From Hypomyces perniciosus (lineage: Eukaryota > Ascomycota > Sordariomycetes > Hypocreales > Hypocreaceae): a DNA stretch of 64,000 bases. The notes beneath the pieces were generated by a model, which saw only the letters and a list, made by a program, of their open reading frames with translations, had not been told where the DNA came from and did no database searches. The stretch covers positions 3,162,001 to 3,226,000 of the forward strand of contig SPDT01000002.1 in the NCBI GenBank assembly GCA_008477525.1, given 5' to 3'. Each line of letters begins with the position of its first letter. Within the stretch, counting starts at the first letter, position 1. The position numbers were made by a program, and so were the translations under genes. Below, piece by piece: positions 47,091-57,364 of this stretch.

Positions 47091-48630
47091 AAAACGAAGA
47101 GGTTTGGTATCGATCTCTCAATCATATAAGGTATAATAGTAGCAATCATTGGATCGGTTATAGAAACCAACAAAGATGAACGAAATGAACAGCGGCGGCC
47201 AGTCAAAGGAGGAGTCATTTTATAATCAGCCTTCACCCGCGCTGAGAGTCAATATGAGCCCCCGCAATCCGCGTCTGTATGTGACCTGTATCGTGAAGAG
47301 AATGACGAAAAATCATTGGCAACTACCTGCAGCAAACGGCGCGGGGACACAGCCCAATTCACTCTTTCAGCTATGATTGGAGTGCTGCGGGGCTTGGGCA
47401 TTCATGGTATGGGAATTGAAGTGGTAGAGTCGTATCACTTCGTATACACGTCACATAATATGTGGGTATGTAAGTCGTGGTTGCACACCATCTCCTTATA
47501 AATTGTCAATGTCGCTTACATCTCTACCATCACTTTCCGGAAGCTTTCTTCAGCGATTGGACCGAAATTCAGCGCTTCGGATTTTTAGTGTTCGGATGTG
47601 CGACTTGAGCATGACTGTCGATGAACTGATCTATTTCATTCCAACTGCAAGGCTTTGATGCCACACAATCCAAACCATTGGAGTGAAAGTAACAGACTAT
47701 GACTATCTAATCGTGCCTTTTGGCTCGAAGATCCTCATTTGGTGACCGCCTTGAAACCCTTTTTTTCTCTTGGCAGCTGTGTTCAAGATGATGGGATAAG
47801 GGTTTCGCTCCAACGACGTCTGGGATGTATTAGCTAGGGGCATTGAGGATTTCTTGTTATTATTGTATCTAGCGAATGAAATAGAGGAAAGCGATAGGGG
47901 ATTATAACTTTGCTAGGGGGGGTGTATATAGTCCGTGTACGTACCATTTCAGTCCTCATTTTATGCATGCTATTATATATATATTGCAACCTGTCAATTA
48001 ATCCGGACCTTACAAGTTACGGCGCCGGCTGCGTAGCTGGGATAACGTCCTCAATCTCGAAAGATAACACTGCGCTTAACTGTCCCCTTATACGTACTAT
48101 AACACTTGTTGGTGATACGGTTGGTTGACAAAAGTTCCAATCAGACCTGGGATGACAACATTTCCACCTGTATAACTGGTGCTCTCTAGTTCTAGACGTT
48201 TTTATCCAGAATTGTTGATGAAGATACGACATCACAAGGGACAAATGCCGAGCATCGAACGGGGCTAGGTCTTGTCAAGTTGCATATAAAATGGAGGGAG
48301 GACCCTCGAGGCCCGTCATGTTGCAAGTCTCATACACCCGGTTATAGGATGCAACTCATGCCTGAACGCTCATCAATAGCTCGTAGCCTCTCAAAAAGGA
48401 GTCAAGTTGTTATTGCGCGACCAGGCCCGGCTCCACATTCAGCGCATCAAATTCGCGGGTTACACTAGGGTTGCTTCGTAATAAGGATTAGGCGATGGTT
48501 GGAGGCATTGCTTCCGAAGATGTGGACATAGACAAAACGGAGGAGTTTGCCCGCTTTTCAAGAAAAAAAAGAGGGGAGGCTCATTGAAACTGCAATATGG
48601 TAGTAACTTGTTGGTCCGCCATGAGTGCCT
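47091..48630. other. intergenic, promoter of RHS gene
   Basis: The minus-strand sequence just upstream of the RHS start (about 47120-47140) is AT-rich, with ATTATACCTTATATGA, a possible core promoter. Nothing else is recognised in 1.5 kb. Confidence 0.45.
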
Positions 48631-49857
48631 CTACCACCATTCCGTTGAAGGGTCTCTCAAAGAGTCATACACTCTTGCATTAAATGTAGCCCATTGAGGG
48701 CTTTGTTCGAGGTCCTCCCCATTGCTCTGATGCCATTGTCTTCGTACTTCTCCCGGGCCAAATCGCTGGCTGTCGATAAAACGGGTCTGGTGCGTCGAAC
48801 TTTCCACCAAGGAAAGCCAAATAGGGTCTTTTGGGGTTTTACAGCTACCAAGGCGGTGATAGCTAGTAAGCTCCACGTTCCATCCATTGCATCCTTGGTT
48901 GCGTTGGATAGAGATTGCGTAGTCCGTGAAACACCACAGACATGATGCAACAGACTGATCGCATTCCATAGAATTCTCTCGTGAAAAGTGGACTTCGGGG
49001 ATGTAATGAGTGTATATTGGGGGGGAATTCAAAAAGTTTGAATTTGTTGCGCATATTAAATGACGGCAAACAAGGAATGGAGTGCGTTCAATGACATGCA
49101 TCAACGCCTTGGGGGATACTATAGGGCCGGTAACTTGATAGAAGCGAGCCAAAAAAAGCTCATCGTTGATGACCTTGGCATGACAGCCTTGTGTGAACTT
49201 CCAGAGTTGCGGTAGCGGATTAAAGGCAATTTTAAGTCTTGCCCAGAGTCGCTGAGGCCGATCAAGGGGGTAAACGGGATCCGTGACGATTGCACCTGGT
49301 TCAGGAAACCGGCTATGACAGGAGAATCGCTCCAGAGCCTGGATAGAGAGACCATATGAGTCGCCGTACAGGTGCCGCCTCATAACCGAATGAGCATCAG
49401 AAAATAAAATTTCGCTGCCATCCAGGAAGTCTGATTGTGTGGGTGAGGGTCTCCATACAAGTCGATAGAACTCGTAGTTGAGAGCCCAAGAAAGGACAAG
49501 ACGAGAGGCACAATATCGGTGACTCTGAACTTGCCAACTTTGTCCGTGACCAGGGCCAAGGGCTATTAATCTAAGGCAGGCAAAACAAAGATACCGATGT
49601 GGCAAATCGCTTGCCAACCACGAAAGAAGCTTAGTGAGGCTGCCTCTGTCGAGCTTTTGCAAGTCTCCAGGACGAATTTCTGCGTAGAGAGACTTGCATG
49701 TTAGAGCGAGGGATACGTGAGACTCAATTGGCAAGCTGCGAAGGATTAGGAGCCCGACTTCTAATGGAATAGTCGAAAAGGGATTGAATGGCGACGGAGC
49801 CGACCGGGCGAGTGAACTTCCAGGGGGTGCTGGTTCAGTCTCGGACATTATGGCCAT
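48631..49857 (-). CDS. F-box protein, paralogue A
   Basis: This is a single-exon frame. The nearest ATG gives 408 aa (the frame opens earlier only at a GTG). An F-box lies at about residues 28-60 (FSTIPLEVGLLILRSLPIESHV, then ALTCKSLYAEI), so an SCF ubiquitin-ligase adaptor role through Skp1 is likely. The rest shares a pattern with the F-box gene at 57365-58432: LPHRYLCFACLRL, VMRRHLYGDSYGL, CHAKVINDELFLA, then SVASCLWCFTDYAISI and GWNVELTSYHRLG. CxxC pairs (CFAC, CLWC) recur in both. This is an expanded fungal family of unknown substrate; the C-terminal region is presumably the substrate-recruiting part. Confidence 0.85.
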   Translation of the reverse strand: MAIMSETEPAPPGSSLARSAPSPFNPFSTIPLEVGLLILRSLPIESHVSLALTCKSLYAEIRPGDLQKLDRGSLTKLLSWLASDLPHRYLCFACLRLIALGPGHGQSWQVQSHRYCASRLVLSWALNYEFYRLVWRPSPTQSDFLDGSEILFSDAHSVMRRHLYGDSYGLSIQALERFSCHSRFPEPGAIVTDPVYPLDRPQRLWARLKIAFNPLPQLWKFTQGCHAKVINDELFLARFYQVTGPIVSPKALMHVIERTPFLVCRHLICATNSNFLNSPPIYTHYIPEVHFSRENSMECDQSVASCLWCFTDYAISIQRNQGCNGWNVELTSYHRLGSCKTPKDPIWLSLVESSTHQTRFIDSQRFGPGEVRRQWHQSNGEDLEQSPQWATFNARVYDSLRDPSTEWW

Positions 49858-50544
49858 CGACTTCAGAAAGAGCACGGAGTTCCTTGTATCCTGTAGGCTC
49901 CATATTGTTTTGAGAGAAGAACAAGATCAGGGCATTTCAGTTTATATGACTGACAACCAGTGCTAAAGTTTGAGTTAAAGATTTTCCTACTTGTAAGCTT
50001 TTCAACTCATCTGCGCCACAACATGAAGACATGAGCCTATGCAATATCCAACTTAAATGGTACTTTATAAACTTTTCAGATGTCTAAAAAAATATACAGG
50101 TTACCTTATCTTCCCAATCTGTATTGTTGTCCCGTGTTGATTCCCCGAGTTCTCTAGATTTCACCATATCTCCGTTGTACTACTTCCTCCACATACTCAG
50201 AGGCGTACGGCCAATAGCCATACCCTCGACTCTGTCCCGTTGGATTGACCAAGCTGTCATGTCTAATAGAGGCGGAGGCCTTCTATTTACTGCAACCGTA
50301 GACATTTCTGTAGGATAAATCTGTACCTTGTTGAAGTAGCATGCCCTCATCTGCTTCAAAAGAATTTCCTAATTTATGTATCCGCATCATCTATTTATAA
50401 TATAGAACCACATGGTCGAAAACCATAAAAAGTTAATTGAGTGGCAAATCTGAGATAGTGCCTCCATAATTAGTACCAGTGATCTCCATGTGGTGTCCAT
50501 TCCGATGCTCTCCTCTCCATTCTATGATTCCTTCAGGACCTCCA
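49858..50544. other. intergenic, AT-rich
   Basis: No gene is supported. This is promoter side of the leftward F-box gene and 3' flank region of the SMP-30-like gene. Confidence 0.5.
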
Positions 50545-51281
50545 TTACAAATGAACTTCAACCACCTGGCCACCCTTTCCATTAGTGCCTCCAGAAGTCA
50601 CCACATAAACTGTCTTCTGATCCTTAGTCAAGGCTGTCGCTGTAGGGCCATCCAGTTTGACGTTACTGTCCGCGCCAACAAAATCAGTCGCCTTCCCATT
50701 AGGTGTGATCTTTACCAGCGTATTGGGTTCCGCGGCGGCGTATGCAGTGCCATCCTTGGCGATGGAAAAGTCGTCGACTAGTCTAAGAGGGTTGGCACTA
50801 AAGTGAGTTAGAATCTCCAGCTGTCCGACTCGATCACCGAAATCGTTGATCTTGATGCGCCCAAACCAGAGCTGCTCCATGTTGTTTAAGTACAGGTAAT
50901 CCTTGTATATCTTGACACCGTTAATTCCAAGTGGGATATGCTTTGGAGCAGGGCCAGCAGTGAATCTGTCATCCTGGAAGGCGATGTCAACGTGACCAGT
51001 AACGGTGTTTGCGCGGACGATTTGGCCGGTCCTGGAGTCGGTGCTGAGAACTATGTGTGGATGCTTCGGCAAGGCGACCAGCCCGTTGAGCAGACCAGCG
51101 TGTGGCATCTTGGCTATCGTCCTCAGCGCCGGACTTCCATCATGCTGACGCTTATTGAAGTTGACAGTCACAATTTTGGTAGATCCCTCCACGAAATTGA
51201 TGGCTGTTCGGTTGAGGATGCCTCCAAGGACATAGCCAATCCAGCACCAATGCGTACAGACAAATGAAATAGCCACCGACT
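50545..51281 (-). CDS. SMP-30/gluconolactonase-like beta-propeller, 5' end missing or unresolved
   Basis: The reading frame runs from a good splice acceptor (CTAAC branch about 51305, ATAG ending at 51282) to the stop at 50545, about 245 residues. It matches the C-terminal two-thirds of fungal secreted SMP-30-like propellers: IAKMPHAGLLNGLVALPKHPHIVLSTDSRTGQI, IPLGINGVKIYKDYLYLNNMEQLWFGRI, VDDFSIAKDGTAYAA and a C-terminal TVYVVTSGG strand. Relatives normally have a signal peptide and about 100 more residues before this point. No exon encoding them was found in the 1 kb upstream, and the frame has no ATG. It is either a gene with distant or unrecognised first exons or a 5'-truncated relic. Lactonase activity cannot be assumed. 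Confidence 0.65.
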
Positions 51282-52164
51282 CTATTTTGAGGAGACAAAG
51301 AGGTTAGTGAAGGCAGAGGAATGTTCGAGGTGATGACCGATATACAAACAGTAGATGCACAGATCAGCGATGAAGAAATGGTGGAGCTTCTACTTAAAGT
51401 CCATGAGCCAGCAATGTTAACGAGTCATAGCATCCTACCGGAGGGAAGAACATATTAGTCGAAGAGGGTATGCGACGATATATCTCGTAAAGAGGGTCTT
51501 TGTCCCTCTCTCGTGGGAAAGGGGATCTCTGCCTCCTTAGAAATCGGTAAAGTCTTTTTGCGCCCCAAGGTTTCGGCATTTCAGATAGAAAAGAGGCCAG
51601 ACCAGCCCCCAATTACCCCTGTCCAGACATACGCAATGGAGCCAGCCATTGTTGTTACAGTGCCAGTCCGGCAAACCTTTTTGCAGTGGTGTGTGACTGT
51701 TGTAGGTGTAAAAGCTTGCAAACAGAGTCCGTCTTATAGCTTTCACGAAACGTCTGTGTAGCCGGAAGGGGCTGCGAGAATAGTAGTTGTGTCTTTTGAA
51801 GCGTTTCCCTCGATTCCTCATGGTTCCCTGGCCAGCCAATTCATAAGACCCTTGACTGTGTCTCACCTCGTATTCCCTGTAGCGGGCCGCTCCCAACAAC
51901 TACTCGTACTCGTCGGCTTGATTACCCCATAGTGGTACTAGTACTAGTAGTGGTAGAATCCTGTGACCCCTAAGGATTGAATCAATCTTACTCCCATCAC
52001 TAGCATTTGGGGAGTTTCGACAGTTCTCTTCCGGGAATATGGATGGAGTATTACGGAGTACGGCGTATTAGTAGTTGGACTAGTGCGTCTTACGTACATA
52101 GTACTACTACTACCTGCACTTTCGGGAATGGTCTGAGTCCGAACCACGTGTGCCGTACTAGGAG

Positions 52165-52234
52165 GGTCTCAAAATCGACAATCCCCGTGCCCGCTTCGCT
52201 AGGACAGGACACGGGGATTGTCGATTTTGAGACC
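52165..52234. repeat. perfect 25-bp inverted repeat with 20-nt loop
   Basis: The left arm 52165-52189 (starting GGTCTCAAAATCGAC) is the exact reverse complement of the right arm 52210-52234. The loop is 52190-52209. Just outside, CTAGG on the left pairs with CCTAG on the right after a 2-nt bulge, so the structure extends. It could be a terminator-like hairpin, a snap-back repeat or the junction of a foldback element. Confidence 0.95.
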
Positions 52235-53418
52235 CCTAGTAGTCGTATTTACCCTTTGGGATTGTTACTAGGACTACTCCGTACTCGTAAGATGCTCCAT
52301 ATTCGAGAAATCTGCGAAACTTGTGTGAATTACTACTAGTACAAAGTCCTGATGGTAGTAGTAGTAGTAATATGATTTTAATGAGTTGTTATTTGCTTTC
52401 TCGTCGGAAAAAGTTTATCCTCCTATGATTATGTATTGCAGTTAACCGAAATACTCACCATGCCGGGTGATAGGAGCCGTGATAGCTGCTTGCTAAGTTA
52501 GTAGTATTTATAATCAGCATATGATTATACTATTACGTTTTGCTCAGCAAACCATGTCAGATTCGGTTACTAGCATATCTGATCTGGGAAAGTGGACTAT
52601 ACTGACCACTTTTAATTTGTTCGGGCTAGTACTAGTTAGTACTATTAGACTCGGGACTAGACAATCCGTGGTCCTCGAGTCGTCCGTAAAGAGGAGGATA
52701 TGTTGCGCGCTCTCTTCCCCACCGCAGAAGCAGCAGCACAGGTTGTTGCGTTACTACGGAGTATATGGCTCAGTACAAGAAAAGGGAAATATTTGCCCGG
52801 TAATAGGTTTCTGTTAGATTGGACAAGCACCTCATTTACTACTCGTACAGCTCAACTACTAGTAGCATTAGTACTAGTACTATTACTACTACCCAATGTC
52901 GGAAAGGCGTTTTAGAATCCGAAATCCCTTACTCCGTATACTAGTCGGGCAAAGCACAGGCGTACGTACCAACTAAGGACCGAGCTTGGCAGTCCTGATC
53001 GGCGACGCTACCAGGGGTCAGCAAAACCCGACTAAGGCAAGACACTGAATCATCGTACGAGTATGTATGTCGTATTAGTTTGCGTGAATTACAATGAAGT
53101 TTAAATCAACATGCATACCATCAGTCTTACTCCGTACTTCGTACATGCTGCCGTTCTCCTTGAGTAAGCCCTAAAGTAAACCAATACCATGTTTAAGCGC
53201 TAACTGGTACAGTAGTATTCTGTAATCAAGAAATATCCAGCTATCCCGGCACCTAAACTGCCTAGGTTTCGCATACTCGAGTAGTACTCTATAGGGAATA
53301 TCTACTATTATAATGGCTTGAAGCTTGGACGTTCTGTCTTGCCAGCGGCATGATAGAACCCTTTTGAGGATTAATCGGGCGACTTGCTGCACCTGTCACA
53401 GTTGCTCTTAGCTATACG

Positions 53419-53426
53419 TATATAAA
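53419..53426 (+). promoter_or_regulatory. TATA box of small secreted protein gene
   Basis: TATATAAA lies 177 nt upstream of the start at 53596. A possible leader intron (GTAAGA about 53507, CTGAC about 53563, ATAG ending 53586) sits between them. Confidence 0.5.
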
Positions 53427-53595
53427 CAGCCAAGCAAACCGTTTTGCAGCTAGGTCATTGCAGACCCCCCATCCCTCATATCCTTCTCCATACTCGTACG
53501 TACCAGGTAAGATATAGTAGCAGACTCCGAAAAACCATAGAAAACTAAGGCAAATCTCTTGCTGACAATCTGAGTTCTACCGAATAGGTCCGAAA

Positions 53596-53958
53596 ATGGT
53601 CAGATTCACCATTGCATTGGCCTCCCTTCTATTGGCACCTGTCGCCCATTCACAATGGGTATCAGTATTCACAAATAACCCACCACCTTATCTTCAAGGC
53701 GACGGCAACAACTGTGGTGGCCACTATATCACCGGCTGGACTGAGGGCTGTAAGAAGTCCAGATGTTTCTCATACTCCCTGGGCCTCAACTGCGCCATGA
53801 TATATCACAGCAATAAGAATGCGGATGTCACAAACTGCAAGTTCTACTCGACCTCAGACTGCTCAGGGTTCTATCAGGAGGAGAAAGGCAAATGGAACAA
53901 GGACATCAAAGTCACGATGAGTGGCATCTACTCAATGCAGTGCTGGAATGGCTGTTAG
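53596..53958 (+). CDS. small secreted cysteine-rich protein (effector candidate)
   Basis: The protein has 120 aa in a single exon. Residues 1-19 (MVRFTIALASLLLAPVAHS) are a textbook signal peptide with cleavage before QWV. The mature part of about 101 residues holds eight cysteines, an even number fit for four disulfides, plus many aromatic and Lys residues, and it ends ...MQCWNGC. No membrane anchor is present. A TATA box and a plausible leader intron precede it. It lies among repeats and pseudogenes, typical of effector-like genes. I do not recognise a family. A role in host or microbe interaction is inferred only from size, secretion and context. Confidence 0.82.
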   Translation: MVRFTIALASLLLAPVAHSQWVSVFTNNPPPYLQGDGNNCGGHYITGWTEGCKKSRCFSYSLGLNCAMIYHSNKNADVTNCKFYSTSDCSGFYQEEKGKWNKDIKVTMSGIYSMQCWNGC

Positions 53959-55362
53959 TTGGGGTATGTATCAGCCCATGCTTTTATTCAATTTTCATGT
54001 ATAGTCTTTCTTCTTCATACTCATTGGTTACTCACGCCATGCCTACGGCGTACGCAGGAGTTGACAATCCAAAGAGAATGTAGTATATACAAATCTGCAT
54101 ATATTATGAGCCCGTCTATATTTATCTATTGGTGCACCTCGACGTGGAAGCTCACATCTTTACAAAGCAGACCACCAGTCGTTAGCGCGGTGTATAGTGA
54201 CTTAAATTTGCAGTCTTGTGATGCATTAACTGCACGAGTATATTGAACTTGAGACACGAGCTTGACAGGGCCTCGGCTTATGCTATGATCTTAGTATTGT
54301 CATTCGCATTGCCAATTCGGCGTCAAGAGATCCGATCATCTTGATTGCAGCCCTTGCTAGTACGAGGAATCGACATCCTCCCAAACGTTTGGCTAATTCG
54401 GAGACGAACTCGGAGACATTCTTACTGGAGACACCGTCTACCGACTCGATAGGCATATCGAATTTCCTGATGCTTTTTCCAAACACTACTAAATCGCAAA
54501 CTAAAAGAGTGACTTCATGCGGTAAGGCCCTGAGAAGATTGTCGGGGAAATTTAAGCATCATGCAGCTCCTGATTATCGCCAAGCCGCTCTTTCGAACGT
54601 CCACATCCCTTTAAGCACCTATCAAGACCGACTAGCCATATTTAAGATATTCTCCAGTACCAAAGTTGTAAATAGCTAAGCCTGGTAATCCCAGCCTTGA
54701 GGTCATCTTTGATCTTCCTTGGATATAGATAGAAGGCCTAGCTAGTATAGTAATTTTATCAAGTGTTAATATCATACTCCGTATAGTATATTAAATAATA
54801 AAATTAGTATCTAATGTAATTATTATTTACCAATGAACTTCAAGTACAACTCTATATCTATAATTTCTATAGTATATTTATTAAGCGAGTGGATATATTA
54901 GTAACTTAGTAATATTCCCTACCGCTAATAAGCCAGAAAGCTATACTCTGTATAGAGTACTACAGAAAAGCTATTTACTAACTAACTGCCAAACTAAACG
55001 ATATTGTTCCTAGGTTTTACTTGGTCCCTTGCCTTATACCGCTTTCTTTCCTGTACGGGGTATGAAGAACAGTCAATGCAATTCATAATCTCCTGTTTCA
55101 TCGCGATGATGTCCGTGCTCTGCATTGTTGTGATGAGAAGGCGCGGGATTTTGTTCTCGGTGGTCAAGTCTTCCAGAAGGATGTTCGTTCAGCTCATTTA
55201 CTACGGCCCCTAAGCCCTCCTATACCGTTCTTTTAAGCCCGATCGACTTTGTTACAATGCTGTATAGCTATGCAATGATCACCGTCGATAGGTCAGGAAT
55301 TGGTGCCCGGGTTTTTCGGGATAGAGCTGAGCGATAGGGGTGGCTTCGGTGCTGCACAGTAG
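53959..55362. other. intergenic with AT-rich island (about 54715-55000)
   Basis: The first part contains unrecognised frames (54283-54486 minus; about 54290-54679 plus) without known motifs. From about 54715 to 55000 base composition falls to very AT-rich with many TATA/TAGTA words, unlike its surroundings. This resembles a decayed, possibly RIP-mutated repeat. Confidence 0.5.
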
Positions 55363-56473
55363 TTAGCGTGAACATGCCTTCATAGCCGCTAGTATTACTG
55401 ATATAATGACGGTACTAAAGATATGTGCAGGGCTTTGCATCCTTGCGGTATACGGGCCTAAGTATACGCCAAGAAAGCTCATAATCTTTGCCAGACCCTG
55501 TGGATCGCCCGCTACCGTCCCGGCAGCCTCCTTGTCTACCCATCCCTCTCTGTATAGCCCCCGCCGAAATTGATCATCCATGCCTCCTTGTTGATATCGA
55601 TCAAGACGTTCACCACCTTCACGTCACCCCAGATGCTGGTCGTGTGCAACCGTTCGACGATAGACTTGACCTGGGCCGCCCACTTACGTCGCATAGAGTT
55701 AGGCACGTCGGGCCTCGCAGCGCAGGCCAAGGTCAAGTTCCTATAGTTGATATAGGTGAGCAACAATCCGAATACTAGGCTAGTATCGTCTTGGACTAGA
55801 CCATGCAAGCGAGAGATGAGCAACTATTCTTCCGGTCCCGTATCGTCAATCCTCTCGTAGTTGCTGAGCTCCCTCTTCGCAGAATTTACGTCCCCCATCA
55901 CACCAACTTGAGGAAGAAGACGTCTCTTGCACCCATAGACCGTACCCTCTTGGGCAGTCCCTAGAGTGCCTTCTCCGAAGGCTCGGTACGGATCTCGAGC
56001 TCCGAAGGGACGAACAATCGCCATCGTGAGCAGAGCTCGTGTGGAAGACGGACGCCATATCCAAGCTTGCTATTATTGCTGTCGCTGGTTGTGTATGGGA
56101 AAGGGGCCAGTTCTCCAGCAACTACACGTAATGTATAGAACTAAATCTCGGGGAAGAAGAAATCTTGAAGCGTTAGTACGTCACCTCCGTCCGGGGGGGC
56201 TGTCGCCGAGGAGAGGAATAATGATTCCATAACCCAATCATAGAAATCTTCGACGGTGAAGCCACCCATCTCAAACTCCTCGGCAACATGAAGGAAGAAT
56301 GGGAACCGTCCTTTGAGATGAGGTGATTCGTCAAAGGAATCGGCGAAGAGGCGGATAAACAACTGTTTGTCATTGCACATGACGGTCAGCTCGGGCTTGG
56401 TATTTCGGTCGCTGAAAGTCAATTCGGTGATGGCGTAAGGAGGCGCCTCGGTCGCCATAGGGAGATCTGCCAT
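55363..56473 (-). pseudogene. degraded fungal protein-kinase-like gene
   Basis: The frame opens with MADLPMATEAPPYAITELTF at 56473 and carries kinase-like-protein segments: VMCNDKQLFIRLFADSF, FVPSELEIRT, LPKRVRSMGARDVFFLKLV, ISRLHGLVQDDTSLVFGLLLTYI, then a catalytic-loop-like WGDVKVVNVLID and an NFGGGYTE where DFG would be expected. The segments are cut by in-frame stops (after FFFPEI, PSEKAL, DVFFLKLV and DDTGPEE). There is a frame change near 55900 and another at about 55555, where GGYTE continues as REGWVDKEAAGTVAGDPQGLAKI in a different frame. Order and spacing of the pieces match one ancestral gene related to expanded fungal kinase-like families. It cannot encode a full protein now, and the broken state is left as is. 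Confidence 0.82.
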
Positions 56474-57364
56474 TGCAGTAGGACCCGTGGAACTGCTCCG
56501 GTGGCTGCTTTCTTTCCTGGCTGATTGGTCCCTAGGGGGATTCCAGACAGATGAACGCGTTTAGATGAAGTTGCGGGAGCTACGGTGTGTTTCTTCAGGC
56601 CCCGGACGTTGGCGCCGGCATCGCCGGGACGGTTCGGTGAGAGGGGCCGACTTCTGGGGTCGGCTTCTGGGATCAGCTTCCCAGGTCCGCGCCATTTCCG
56701 GTTTCCTCGGTCTTACAAAACATTCGTTTTACTCTCGGGGGGGATCGAGGGGCCACCGGCTTCCGTGCGCCGCGATTTCCTTACACCACTTTGAAAGGCC
56801 GGCCATTTCGATGTGGTTTCTCCCTTTTTTTGACCCTAGATCTAGGGCATGTTCTCGGGGGCCCTAAAACTTGTCCACGCTGGCTTGACATGTCCTGCCG
56901 TCCACGACTGAAAAGATATCAGTATGAATCCCTGTTGGGTTCTATGTCGACGATGTGAGTGCTGGGCTGTTGCTGTGAATCAAGACTGTTTGAGTCAGAT
57001 CCGCGCTGTCGCCCTAGAGAACATCTTCAGAACCTAACCGTCATAGAAAGCTGCGAGGCTGTGTTGGCAGTCAGTGAAGACAAGACCTGTATTTTCTGCG
57101 GTAGAGTTCACCCTTTTTCCTGTCGGTTGTATGCAGGTGTAGATTTGTGAGCGCCGAAGTGGTAGACATGATTCATCATTATCCCCAAGAAAACTTTCAC
57201 TGTAGCCATTGTTGCTTTTATGCAATACACGGGGCTCTGTGAACGACGCTCGTGTCATACACTGATGACTTTCAACTTGATCCTCAGTCAGTCTTCGTCT
57301 TCTGCCTTTTCTTCTTCTCTTGGTATTTCATTTTCCATCATTTCTTCTGTGTCCAACCCTAAAC
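56474..57364. other. intergenic
   Basis: This separates the kinase-like pseudogene from the F-box gene. No gene is recognised. The segment at about 56580-56880 is relatively GC-rich. Confidence 0.5.

Larger units (their letters stand above)
51282..53595. other. repeat-rich intergenic region (ACTAGTA and TACGGAGTA motifs)
   Basis: From about 51935 to 52950 the sequence is crowded with TACTAGTA-type words (about 51942-51955, 52080-52115, 52625-52650, 52853-52895) and TACGGAGTA motifs (about 52050, 52755, 52930). It also contains a perfect 25-bp hairpin (52165-52234). A TATA box for the secreted-protein gene is at 53419. No coding gene is supported. Confidence 0.55.

Noticed and set aside
51394..51899. 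Minus-strand frames upstream of the SMP-30-like gene as its missing exons
   Set aside because: None carries a propeller-like motif or a frame-compatible donor, so they were not joined to the gene.
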